A stretch of DNA of 64,000 nt from Neisseriaceae bacterium JH1-16 (GTDB lineage: Bacteria > Pseudomonadota > Gammaproteobacteria > Burkholderiales > Chromobacteriaceae): contig JAPDNP010000005.1 of assembly GCA_025989215.1 (NCBI GenBank), positions 45,275 to 109,274 of the forward strand. Reading direction: 5' to 3'. Position 1 is the stretch's first letter, and each line of letters begins with the position of its first letter. This document shows, piece after piece, positions 8,594 to 15,722 of this stretch. The notes beneath the pieces were generated by a model that did not search any database, was not told where the DNA came from, and saw only the letters and a list, made by a program, of their open reading frames with translations. Made by a program: the position numbers and the translations under genes.

Positions 8594-9439
8594 TCAGCGC
8601 GCTACCCGGGCCGTCACCCCAAGGCCCTGCTGGTAGGCGGCCGGCGTGATGCCGAGCGCCTGGCGGAACGCGCGGGTGAAGTGCGGCTGGTCGGCGAAAC
8701 CGAGCCGGCCGGCCACCTCGCCGGACGGCACGCCCTGCGCCAGCAAGGCGCGGCCGCGGGTCAGGCGCAACTGGTTGCGCCAGGCGACCGGCGGCAGGCC
8801 GTAAGCGATGCGGAAACTGCGATTGAGGTGATACGGCGACAGGCCGACCGTGGCGGCCAGCTCGGTCAGCGACAGGTTGTCGGCCAGCCGGTCGGCCAGC
8901 AGCTGGCGCACCCGCTCGACGCTGTGGCGCGCCTGTATCGCCTGTGGGGTGTGGCCGAGCATGTGGCGCGTCACCACGTCGCCCAACACCGCGTACAGCC
9001 AGGATTCACGCAGCAGCGCATCGTCGCTGTCGCTCAGGATGCGGTAGAGCCGCTCCAGCCGTTCGGCCAACTCCGGGTCGATCACCACCGTGTCGCGGAA
9101 GAACGGCTCGACCGGTCGGCCGGCCAGCTGTTCGGCCAACTCGCGCATCAACGCCACCGACGGGAAATAGCCGCAATACGCCCAGCCGCCGTCGCTGCCT
9201 GCCTTGCCGGTGTGCACCGCGCCGGGGTTGACCAGCACCAGCGCGCCGCGCCCGGCCCGGTACTGGCCGCCCTGATAGGCATAGGACTGCACCCCGTCGA
9301 GCAGGGTGTTGATCACGTATTCCTCGTGGAAGTGCGGCGCGAAACTGTAGTCGACATAGCGCGCCGCCTGGCACTCCAGCGTGCCGATATCGTCGGCGCG
9401 GAAGAAGCGGGTGAATTCAGTGGCGGCAGGGCTGGACAT
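8594..9439 (-). CDS. AraC-family transcriptional regulator
   Basis: 281 residues. The N-terminal half (about 15-150) looks like the AraC sensing cupin, with HFHEEYVINTLLDG and LVLVNPGAVHTG. The C-terminal AraC DNA-binding domain (about 180-275) includes LSPYHLNRSFRIAYG and the second helix-turn-helix VAGRLGFADQPHFTRAFR. It converges with the upstream kinase operon and stands alone. Two TTGGCCGAA-type motifs lie in its sensor domain (9062 and 9131), both encoding LAE. Effector and targets cannot be told from sequence. Confidence 0.88.
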   Translation of the reverse strand: MSSPAATEFTRFFRADDIGTLECQAARYVDYSFAPHFHEEYVINTLLDGVQSYAYQGGQYRAGRGALVLVNPGAVHTGKAGSDGGWAYCGYFPSVALMRELAEQLAGRPVEPFFRDTVVIDPELAERLERLYRILSDSDDALLRESWLYAVLGDVVTRHMLGHTPQAIQARHSVERVRQLLADRLADNLSLTELAATVGLSPYHLNRSFRIAYGLPPVAWRNQLRLTRGRALLAQGVPSGEVAGRLGFADQPHFTRAFRQALGITPAAYQQGLGVTARVAR

Positions 9440-9529
9440 GGCGGGTAGGCAGGGTCGGTTTGCGCCATTCTGCGCGGCCCGCCCCGGCGCGACAAGCCGG
9501 ATCGCGGCGCCACGGGGCGGGGCCCAAGA

Positions 9530-9678
9530 CTCAGAACCTGTTCACGATCTCGCGAACGAAGGGTCAGCCAAGGCGAAATGACACGAAAAAGCGGAATGTA
9601 CATGGAGTACATGAGCATTTTGAGTGGCATTTCAACGCAGGATCACCCGAGTGCAGCAGATCGTGAACTGGTTCTCAG
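9530..9678. mobile_element. MITE-like intergenic repeat, copy 1
   Basis: About 149 bp bounded by 21-bp terminal inverted repeats (9530-9550 and 9658-9678), both ending in TTCACGATCT at the inner side and differing at two positions. Inside are a palindrome around GTACATGGAGTAC and the block TTTCAACGCAGGATCACCC. It codes for nothing convincing. A close copy lies at 44739-44887 and a truncated one at 40431-40530. No target-site duplication is obvious. Confidence 0.8.
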
Positions 9679-10319
9679 GAGCCGGCCATGAAGGTGCGCA
9701 CCCCGGAGCCGACGAACTGCACGCCGACGCAGATCAACAGGAAGCCCATCAGCCGGGTCATCACCTCGCGGCCGGCGCGGCCCATGTGCTGGCTGATCAG
9801 CGTCGACGAGCGCAGCACCAGCCACATGCCCACCGACGTGCCGGCGATGGCGAGGAAGGTCATGAAGAACGCCGCGGCGCGGCCCGGCCAGCTCGGCTGT
9901 TCCATGATCTCGGTGGAGATGCCGATCACCACCGCGATGGTGCCGGGGCCGCTGATGCCGGGCATCGCCAGCGGAAAGAACGAATAGTCCTCACGCTCGT
10001 TGCTCGGCCGCGGCGTCATCTGCGGGTCCTGGGTCAGGAACAGCATGCGGTAGCCGAGCACCGCCACCACGAAGCCGCCGGCGATGCGCAGCGCCCCGTA
10101 GGAGATGCCGAACACCGCCAGGATCAGGTTGCCGGCCATCAGGCACACCAGCATGATCGCCGCCGCGTAGATGCAGGCCATCTTGGCCTGCTGGCCGCGC
10201 TGCCGCTCAGTCATGTTCTGCGTCAGCGACACGAACAGCGGGATCTTCGACAGCGGGTTGGTGATGGTGAGCAGGCTCACCAGGCCGCCGAACAGAAACT
10301 GCAGGGACAGATTGAACAT
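9675..10319 (-). CDS. MarC/YchE-family integral membrane protein
   Basis: 214 residues with six predicted membrane helices. Family blocks are NPLSKIPLFVSLT near the N-terminus, GISYGALRIAGGFVVAVLGY and the highly conserved PLAMPGISGPGTIAVVIG in the middle. MarC proteins are inner-membrane proteins without a firmly established transport substrate. The gene is monocistronic, and the MITE-like repeat abuts its 3' end; the last codons lie at the repeat border. It diverges from the copper chaperone gene. Confidence 0.88.
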   Translation of the reverse strand: MFNLSLQFLFGGLVSLLTITNPLSKIPLFVSLTQNMTERQRGQQAKMACIYAAAIMLVCLMAGNLILAVFGISYGALRIAGGFVVAVLGYRMLFLTQDPQMTPRPSNEREDYSFFPLAMPGISGPGTIAVVIGISTEIMEQPSWPGRAAAFFMTFLAIAGTSVGMWLVLRSSTLISQHMGRAGREVMTRLMGFLLICVGVQFVGSGVRTFMAGS

Positions 10320-10501
10320 GAATGCCAGGAGTCGACCAAGGAGTGCTGCATTCTAGCGGGGAACGCGCCCCTTGCCGAAGCGCAGTCGTGTTACGGCAAG
10401 CCGGTGTCGCCTCGGCGCAAGCAGCGCTGCGACATTCGGCCGCACGGGCCCCTCCCGCATTCATGCTAGGCTCAGGGCACCCGTCTCATGAAGGATTGCC
10501 C

Positions 10502-10966
10502 ATGCTCACCCGCCTCGCCGCCGCCGTCTGCCTCTGTCTGTCGCTGCCCGCCTTCGCTCACGACGTGCAGGCCGGCTCGCTCACCGTCTCGCACCCGTGG
10601 AGCCGCAGCACCGCGCCGACCGTCGCCGTCGGCGGCGCCTACCTGTCGGTGGTCAACCACGGCAAGGAGGCCGACACCCTGCTCGGCGCCAGCAGCCCGC
10701 GTGCCGGCATGGTCGAACTGCATCAGAACCTCAACCAGAACGGCGTGATGAAGATGCGCGAGCTGAAGGACGGCCTGGCGATCGCGCCGGGCCAGACCGT
10801 AACGCTGCAGCCGGGCGGCGCCCACCTGATGCTGATGAACTTGGCCAAGCCGCTGAAGAACGGCGAGCACTTCCCGCTGACGCTCACGTTCAAGCGCGCC
10901 GGCAAGGTCACCGTCGAGGTAACCGTCGACGACACCGCCGGGGCCGGCGACGCACACGCGCATTGA
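10502..10966 (+). CDS. Periplasmic copper chaperone, PCu(A)C family
   Basis: 154 residues from the ATG at 10502, preceded by AAGGA. Signal peptide MLTRLAAAVCLCLSLPAFA with cleavage before HDVQ. The mature protein has the DUF461/PCu(A)C pattern: SHPWSRST, the Met/His cluster MVELHQ...MKMRE and the second metal ligand cluster GGAHLMLMNL. Such proteins deliver Cu(I) to cytochrome c oxidase or other periplasmic cuproproteins. No oxidase genes adjoin it. The last residues (DAHAH) are His-rich and may add a metal site. Confidence 0.88.
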   Translation: MLTRLAAAVCLCLSLPAFAHDVQAGSLTVSHPWSRSTAPTVAVGGAYLSVVNHGKEADTLLGASSPRAGMVELHQNLNQNGVMKMRELKDGLAIAPGQTVTLQPGGAHLMLMNLAKPLKNGEHFPLTLTFKRAGKVTVEVTVDDTAGAGDAHAH

Positions 10967-10977
10967 ACATGCCCATT

Positions 10978-11018
10978 CATTAAATGCCGTGGCGTTGCCG
11001 CGCCCACGGCATTTAATG
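10978..11018. terminator. Bidirectional hairpin after the copper chaperone gene
   Basis: A perfect 15-bp inverted repeat, CATTAAATGCCGTGG (10978-10992) and its complement (11004-11018), with an 11-base loop. The stem is A/T-rich at its foot, and T-rich sequence follows. It begins 12 bases after the stop codon. Confidence 0.7.
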
Positions 11019-11114
11019 ATCTTCTTTGCGCAGCGATGCATCATCAATAAACGCAATGCCCGTTTCAACAATAAATTGCCATTGCCATTCGAACATTCGG
11101 TTACACAAGTTGCG

Positions 11115-11144
11115 TTGACCCTCACTAACGTAATTACCTACAAT
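11115..11144 (+). promoter_or_regulatory. Putative sigma70 promoter of the transporter leader
   Basis: TTGACC (11115-11120), an 18-base spacer and TACAAT (11139-11144) in a distinctly A+T-rich stretch. Transcription would start near 11151 and give a leader of about 880 nt before the NRAMP start codon at 12028. Confidence 0.5.
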
Positions 11145-11159
11145 CCAATTGTTTAGTTA

Positions 11160-11242
11160 AAAGAGGTGTCACGGCCTTGGACAGCCATAGTCGTCAACAG
11201 GACATGTATTTCCAATAAGCTTGGCAAGACCTCTGCTTTTTT
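11160..11242 (+). promoter_or_regulatory. Structured leader RNA ending in a terminator-like stem and T6 run
   Basis: AGAGGT (11162-11167) can pair with ACCTCT (11229-11234), closing a roughly 60-base domain that itself contains a TTGGA/TCCAA pairing (11177-11181 with 11211-11215). GC and six T residues follow the closing stem (11237-11242). This arrangement, about 10-90 bases after the inferred start site, could be an attenuator, a riboswitch-like domain or a short independent RNA. It matches no riboswitch class I recognise. Confidence 0.4.
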
Positions 11243-11445
11243 CTTAAGCCGCCGTCTTGCTCCAGGCAAGCGGTGCGCATCGGTAGTTTCTTCTGTGCAC
11301 CCCGTATAACGCATTACCCGAACTCGGCTCTGCCGTCAGTTTGCCGTCTCCGTGCGCGCCTTGCGTTCGGCCGATCTGGGTATTGCCCGTCCTTTTGCAC
11401 GCCTGTGTTGTGGCCGTGATGTGTCGTCGTCGAAAAGGAGGTGCC

Positions 11446-11514
11446 ATGTCATCCGACAGTTGTCGCAGCCGCCCCCCGTTCGTGGGGATTCCCGTTGCCC
11501 CGGGATGCGTCTGA
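11446..11514 (+). CDS. Leader small ORF 1 (22 codons)
   Basis: ATG with a perfect Shine-Dalgarno (AGGAGGT, four bases before the start). It encodes MSSDSCRSRPPFVGIPVAPG plus two residues. No family is recognised. The strength of the ribosome binding site is the main argument; translation is not proven. Confidence 0.35.
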   Translation: MSSDSCRSRPPFVGIPVAPGCV

Positions 11515-11588
11515 TCACGGCTTAAGCCCGCTCGGTATCGTAGGCAAGCCCTTGATTGCACGCCTCCCGCTACGCTGGAGGCAGGATC

Positions 11589-11780
11589 ATGCACTATGGC
11601 ATGTTGCTGGACCCGACTCTGCAGGCTCCTCAGGAGCTGCCCGACCATTTCGATGCGACGATGACGCCGCCCCCCGCGGTCAACCACCACAGGGGCTGGC
11701 ACGTTATGACGTTGTTGCGGCAACTGCGCCGCCATTTTTCTCATTCTAAGGAGCCGTTGATTCATGGACCCCAGTCCTAG
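11589..11780 (+). CDS. Leader small ORF 2 (63 codons, contains a Pro triplet)
   Basis: ATG preceded by GGAGG with a 7-base gap. The peptide starts MHYGMLLDPTLQAPQELP and contains MTPPPAV, a triple-proline stretch that normally slows ribosomes. A terminator-like hairpin with T5 (11717-11739) lies inside its 3' part, and the stop overlaps the next small ORF by 17 bases. It may couple ribosome progress to transcription of the transporter. Confidence 0.35.
   Translation: MHYGMLLDPTLQAPQELPDHFDATMTPPPAVNHHRGWHVMTLLRQLRRHFSHSKEPLIHGPQS
11717..11739 (+). terminator. Terminator-like hairpin inside leader small ORF 2
   Basis: GCGGC (11717-11721) pairs with GCCGC (11728-11732) across a 6-base loop and is followed by CATTTTT. 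It is short, but its place between two small ORFs suggests attenuation. Confidence 0.35.
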
Positions 11781-11844
11781 TTGGCCGGTCACGCTGGCCA
11801 GAGTGGCTCCGTTGGATGGGAGAAATAAAGACCGCGTTCTTTAA
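11764..11844 (+). CDS. Leader small ORF 3 (26 codons), MgtL-like N-terminus
   Basis: ATG with AAGGAG ten bases upstream; encodes MDPSPSWPVTLARVAPLDG and seven more residues. The acidic/proline start MDPSPSWP resembles the N-terminus of the Salmonella/E. coli leader peptide MgtL (MEPDPTPLP), whose acidic-proline start makes translation sensitive to low Mg2+. The similarity covers only a few residues, so this is a hypothesis. Confidence 0.3.
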   Translation: MDPSPSWPVTLARVAPLDGRNKDRVL

Positions 11845-11950
11845 TCGCTCCCCATATCCCCCGCTCCCTCTATCTGGCGTGACCGGCAAATCCAGCCGGC
11901 GTGATTTACTTCATCGCTGGGCTGTCGTTTAACGCTGATCGCGGGACCAC

Positions 11951-11975
11951 ATGGCTATTTTGCTCAAATAGCCAT
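11951..11975. promoter_or_regulatory. 25-bp palindrome 50 bp upstream of the NRAMP gene
   Basis: ATGGCTATTT (11951-11960), five bases, AAATAGCCAT (11966-11975): a perfect 10-bp inverted repeat. It could be an operator for a dimeric metalloregulator (MntR-type sites are A+T-rich palindromes, though with another sequence) or an RNA hairpin close to the ribosome binding site. Confidence 0.5.
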
Positions 11976-12027
11976 ATCGCCCCGCATTGGCCCGCGTTAC
12001 CCCACTTAATGAGAGGGAGTATTCCCC

Positions 12028-13668
12028 ATGGCCAATCAAAAAGCGGAAACCGCCGTATTGGATACGGCGCACGTCGGCGATATTCGCGGTGCGCTCGGCA
12101 CCATCCGCCACGACGATATCGAAGTCCGCCAAAACTGGAAGCAGCGTTTCAAGACCCTGCTGGCGATCCTCGGCCCCGGCCTGATCGTGATGGTCGGCGA
12201 TAACGATGCCGGCGCGTTCAGCACCTATGCGCAGGCCGGCCAGAACTACGGCACCTCGCTGCTGTGGACGCTGTGCCTGCTGATCCCGGTGCTGTACGTG
12301 AACCAGGAAATGGTGCTGCGCCTCGGTGCGGTCACCGGTGTCGGCCATGCCCGGCTGATCCTGGAGCGCTTCGGCAAGTTCTGGGGCGCGTTCAGCGCGA
12401 TCGACTTGTTCATCCTCAATGCGCTGACCATCGTCACCGAGTTCATCGGTATCAGCCTCGGCATGGACTTCCTCGGCGTGCCCAAGGTGGCCGGCGTGTG
12501 CCTGGCGGCGGTGTTCATCATGCTGTCGGCCAGTACCGGCGATTTCCGGCGCTTCGAACGCTTCTCGCTGATTCTGGTGGTGGGCAGCCTGGTGCTGGTG
12601 CCGATCTTCGTGATGGTGCACCCGCCGATGACCCAGGTGGCGCACGACTTCCTGGTGCCGCAGATGCCGGCCGGCGGCAAGCTGTCGGACGTGATGCTGC
12701 TGATCATCGGCATCGTCGGCACCACTGTGGCGCCGTGGCAGCTGTTCTTCCAGCAAAGCTATGTGATCGACAAGCGCATCACCCCGCGCTTCATCAAGTA
12801 CGAGCGCGCCGACCTGTGGCTGGGCATCGCGCTGGTGGTGATCGGCGCGGTGGCGATGATCGCCTTCACCGCCCAGCTGTTCGCCGGCCGTCCGGAGTTC
12901 GGCCACTTCCAGGACGCCGGGGCAGTGGCAACCGGCTTCGCCAAGTACTACGGCCGCCTGCCGGGGACGCTGTTCGCGATCGCGCTGATCGACGCCAGCA
13001 TCATCGGCGCGATGGCGGTGTCGCTGTCGACCGCCTACGCACTGGGCGACGTGCTGAGCCTGAAGCACTCGCTGCACCGCAAGCCGGGCGACGCCAAGGG
13101 CTTCTACGCGATGTACTGCGGCCTGATCGCGCTGGCCGCCGCGCTGGTGCTGCTGCCGGGCGTGCCGCTGGGCCTGTTGACCAACGCGGTGCAGACGCTG
13201 GCCGGCGTGCTGCTGCCGAGCGCCACCGTGTTCCTGCTGATCCTGTGCAACGACAAGGACGTGCTGGGCCCATGGGTGAACAGCCGCGCAACCAACCTGC
13301 TGACCGCGGTGGTGGTGGCGGTGCTGGTGCTGCTGTCGATCATCCTGACCGCGGCGGTGGTGTTCCCGGACATCTCCGGCGAGACCATTACCGACATCCT
13401 GATCGGCGGCGGCGTGGTCAGCCTGGTGATCGCGATCGCGGTAAACGTGCTGCATGCCCGCGAAGAGGCCGACAAGGGCGGCCTGCCGAAGCAGGAGCGC
13501 AAGCTCGACCTGAAGGCGCTGTACAGCTGGCGCATGGCGCCGCTCGACAAGCTGCCGGCGATGGTGCTGTCGCAGCGCAACCGCATCTGGATGGGCGTGC
13601 TGCGCGGCTACCTGGTGGTGGCGATGGGGATGGTGATCTATCGCGTGCTGCAGATGGCGCTGGCCTGA
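12028..13668 (+). CDS. NRAMP-related divalent metal transporter with altered metal site
   Basis: 546 residues, about eleven membrane helices, AGGGAG eight bases before the ATG. In helix 1 the canonical metal-binding DPGN is replaced by DAGA within GDNDAGAFSTYAQAG. In helix 6 the canonical MPHN reads APWQ (GTTVAPWQLFFQQ). The missing Met matters because in transition-metal NRAMPs it helps exclude Mg2+ and Ca2+. The protein may therefore be closer to the NRAMP-related Mg2+ transporters than to MntH. A long leader precedes it, and a strong hairpin (13691-13715) and a 130-bp gap separate it from the SPFH genes. Confidence 0.85.
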   Translation: MANQKAETAVLDTAHVGDIRGALGTIRHDDIEVRQNWKQRFKTLLAILGPGLIVMVGDNDAGAFSTYAQAGQNYGTSLLWTLCLLIPVLYVNQEMVLRLGAVTGVGHARLILERFGKFWGAFSAIDLFILNALTIVTEFIGISLGMDFLGVPKVAGVCLAAVFIMLSASTGDFRRFERFSLILVVGSLVLVPIFVMVHPPMTQVAHDFLVPQMPAGGKLSDVMLLIIGIVGTTVAPWQLFFQQSYVIDKRITPRFIKYERADLWLGIALVVIGAVAMIAFTAQLFAGRPEFGHFQDAGAVATGFAKYYGRLPGTLFAIALIDASIIGAMAVSLSTAYALGDVLSLKHSLHRKPGDAKGFYAMYCGLIALAAALVLLPGVPLGLLTNAVQTLAGVLLPSATVFLLILCNDKDVLGPWVNSRATNLLTAVVVAVLVLLSIILTAAVVFPDISGETITDILIGGGVVSLVIAIAVNVLHAREEADKGGLPKQERKLDLKALYSWRMAPLDKLPAMVLSQRNRIWMGVLRGYLVVAMGMVIYRVLQMALA

Positions 13669-13690
13669 TGCCGCAGTGAATACGTAGTAC

Positions 13691-13715
13691 CGACACCGGG
13701 CCCGGCCCGGTGTCG
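13691..13715 (+). terminator. Hairpin after the NRAMP gene
   Basis: CGACACCGGGC (13691-13701) and its perfect complement (13705-13715) with a 3-base loop, 20 bases after the stop. There is no long T run, so termination may be partial. A TTCGGCCAA motif follows at 13734. Confidence 0.5.
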
Positions 13716-13808
13716 GGCCGTTTAGCCAAGCCCTTCGGCCAACCTGGCCGGTCGGCTTGGCTCAGCGGCCCGCCCCCTCGTGGGCCGAGACATAATGGAA
13801 AGACCTGC

Positions 13809-14840
13809 ATGGCTTCTCCTTCGCAAGATGCCGCCGCCACCCCGGCCATGCCCTTCGCCGGGCTGCGCCGCCGGCTCGACTATTACCTGCAGTTGTTCGG
13901 TCTGCAGGGCCGCGGCCTGACCCTGCTTCTGGGGCTGATCGCCTGCGCCTGGCTGATGGCCGGCGTCTACCGGGTGCAACCGGACGAACAGGGCGTGGTG
14001 CTGCGCTTCGGCGCCTGGGCGGATACCACCGGCCCGGGCCTGCACTACCACCTGCCCTGGCCCGTCGAGACGGTGCTGCTGCCCAAGGTGACCCAGATCA
14101 ACCTGATCCGGCTCGCCAACCTCTACGACGACATGCCCACCGGCGTGACCGACCCGCGCGAGAAGCAGATGCTCACCGGCGACGAGAACATCGTCGAAGC
14201 CGACGCGGTGGTGTTCTGGCGCATCAAGGACGCCGGCCAGTTCCTGTTCAAGGTGAAAGACCCGGAGGCCGCGCTGCGCATCGCCTCCGAGAGCGCGCTG
14301 CGCGAGGTGATCGCGCGCACGCCGATTCAGGCGGCGATGTCCAACCGCCGTCAGCAGGTCGCCGACCAGACCCGCGATCGCTTGCAGCAGCTGCTCGACC
14401 AGGAACACGCCGGCATCCTGGTCACCCAGGTGCAGCTGCAGCGGGTCGACCCGCCATCGGCGGTGATCGATGCGTTCAACGACGTGCAGCGCGCCCGTGC
14501 CGATCAGGAGCGCGCCCGCAACGAGGCGCAGGCGTACAGCAACGACATCCTGCCCAAGGCGCGCGGCGAGGCCGCACGCATCCAGCAGGATGCCGAGGCG
14601 TACAAGAGCCAGGTGGTGAACCTGGCCGAAGGCGAGGCCAAGCGCTTCGACTCGGTGTACCAGAGCTACGCGCAGGCCAAGGACGTCACCGCCTGGCGGC
14701 TCTATCTGGACAGCATGGACGACGTGTTGAAGAAGGCCAGCAAGGTGATCGTCACCGATTCCACCGGCAAGGGCGCCGGGATCGTGCCGTATCTGCAGAT
14801 GCAAGAAGGTGCGGCCAAGGCCAAGGGAGCCGCGAAATGA
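13809..14840 (+). CDS. SPFH/band-7 membrane protein, HflK-like
   Basis: 343 residues from the ATG at 13809. One N-terminal membrane helix (about 36-56) is followed by a band-7 domain beginning YRVQPDEQGVVLRFGAW and carrying GPGLHYHLPWPVE, both typical of HflK. A long charged helical region (ERARNEAQAYSNDILPKARG) completes the SPFH fold. HflK and HflC form a large cage in the inner membrane that in E. coli encloses FtsH. The next gene overlaps by four bases and encodes the HflC-like partner. The setting beside metal transporters rather than hfq/hflX suggests a paralogous pair; whether it is the only hflKC in this genome cannot be seen. Confidence 0.85.
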   Translation: MASPSQDAAATPAMPFAGLRRRLDYYLQLFGLQGRGLTLLLGLIACAWLMAGVYRVQPDEQGVVLRFGAWADTTGPGLHYHLPWPVETVLLPKVTQINLIRLANLYDDMPTGVTDPREKQMLTGDENIVEADAVVFWRIKDAGQFLFKVKDPEAALRIASESALREVIARTPIQAAMSNRRQQVADQTRDRLQQLLDQEHAGILVTQVQLQRVDPPSAVIDAFNDVQRARADQERARNEAQAYSNDILPKARGEAARIQQDAEAYKSQVVNLAEGEAKRFDSVYQSYAQAKDVTAWRLYLDSMDDVLKKASKVIVTDSTGKGAGIVPYLQMQEGAAKAKGAAK

Positions 14841-15721
14841 TCAAATCCTGGCGCGGCATCGGCGTACTCGGCGGCTTTGCGCTGCTGTGGCTCGCCAGCT
14901 CCACCCTGTATACCTTGGCCGAAGGGCAGAAGGCGCTGGTGATCCGGCTCGGCGCGCCGATCGACGTCAGCGAACAACCCGGCCTGAAGTGGAAACTGCC
15001 GGTGATCGACACCGTGCAGTTCTACGACGCCCGGCTGCAGACGCTGGCGCCGCCGCCCGAGCAGGTGATCCTCGGCGACGAAAAGCGCCTGGAGGCCGAA
15101 ACCTACACCCGCTACCGCATCGTCGATCCGCTGCGTTTCTACCAGTCGCTGCGCACCGAGGAACAGGCGCGCGCGCAGCTGAACCAGCTGGTCAGCACCT
15201 CGCTGCGCCGCGAGCTGGGCAAGGTGCCGCTCACCGCACTGCTATCGACCGAGCGCGGCCAGATCGAGGCGCGCATCCAGGAGGAAGTGGCGCGTCGCGC
15301 CCAGCCGCTCGGCGTGGCGGTGAGCGAGGTGCGGCTGCACCGCGCCGACCTGCCGCTGGAGACCAGCCAGGCGATCTACGACCGGATGAAGTCGGCGCGT
15401 CAGCAGGAGGCGAAGGAACTGCGCGCCCAGGGCGCCGAGTGGGCGCAGCAGATCCAGGCCAAGGCCGACCGCGACCGCACCGTGATCCTGTCCGAGGCCG
15501 AACGCCAGAGCGCGATCACCCGCGGCGAGGGCGATGCCGCCGCCAACCGCATCCTGGCACAGGCGTTCAGTAAGGATCCGAAGTTCTACAAGTTCTACCG
15601 CTCGCTGCAGACCTACCGCCACGCGCTGGCCGACTCGGGCGCGACGCTGGTGCTATCGCCCGACTCGGCGCTGCTGCACGATTTCCGCAACGGGCCGGGC
15701 GCGGCCGGCGGGAAGCGCTGA
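14837..15721 (+). CDS. SPFH/band-7 membrane protein, HflC-like
   Basis: 294 residues. N-terminal membrane anchor (about 8-28), then the band-7 signature YTLAEGQKALVIRLGAP and QPGLKWKLPVIDTVQFYDAR, as in HflC. The helical C-terminal part contains EAERQSAITRGEGDAAANRI and ends near DPKFYKFYRSLQTYR, conserved in HflC. Start overlaps the HflK-like gene (ATGA) and the stop is one base before the next ATG. It should assemble with its neighbour into a membrane cage. A TTGGCCGAA copy lies at 14915 in the sequence encoding TLAEG. Confidence 0.87.
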   Translation: MIKSWRGIGVLGGFALLWLASSTLYTLAEGQKALVIRLGAPIDVSEQPGLKWKLPVIDTVQFYDARLQTLAPPPEQVILGDEKRLEAETYTRYRIVDPLRFYQSLRTEEQARAQLNQLVSTSLRRELGKVPLTALLSTERGQIEARIQEEVARRAQPLGVAVSEVRLHRADLPLETSQAIYDRMKSARQQEAKELRAQGAEWAQQIQAKADRDRTVILSEAERQSAITRGEGDAAANRILAQAFSKDPKFYKFYRSLQTYRHALADSGATLVLSPDSALLHDFRNGPGAAGGKR

Positions 15722-15722
15722 G

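Larger units (their letters stand above)
11245..12027 (+). promoter_or_regulatory. Remaining long leader of the NRAMP gene
   Basis: Nearly 800 bp between the first terminator-like structure and the transporter. It holds three small ORFs with good ribosome binding sites (11446-11514, 11589-11780, 11764-11844), a hairpin with a T5 run (11717-11739) and a 10-bp palindrome (11951-11975). A 182-codon frame on the minus strand (11244-11792) shows no recognisable features and is not taken as a gene. Confidence 0.45.

Noticed and set aside
9624-10469. A 281-codon plus-strand frame opposite the MarC gene
   Set aside because: Mirror of the conserved MarC protein; His/Gln/Ala-rich composition typical of shadows in high-G+C DNA.
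11244-11792. A 182-codon minus-strand frame in the transporter leader
   Set aside because: No ribosome binding site or recognisable domain, and it overlaps the small ORFs and hairpins of the leader.
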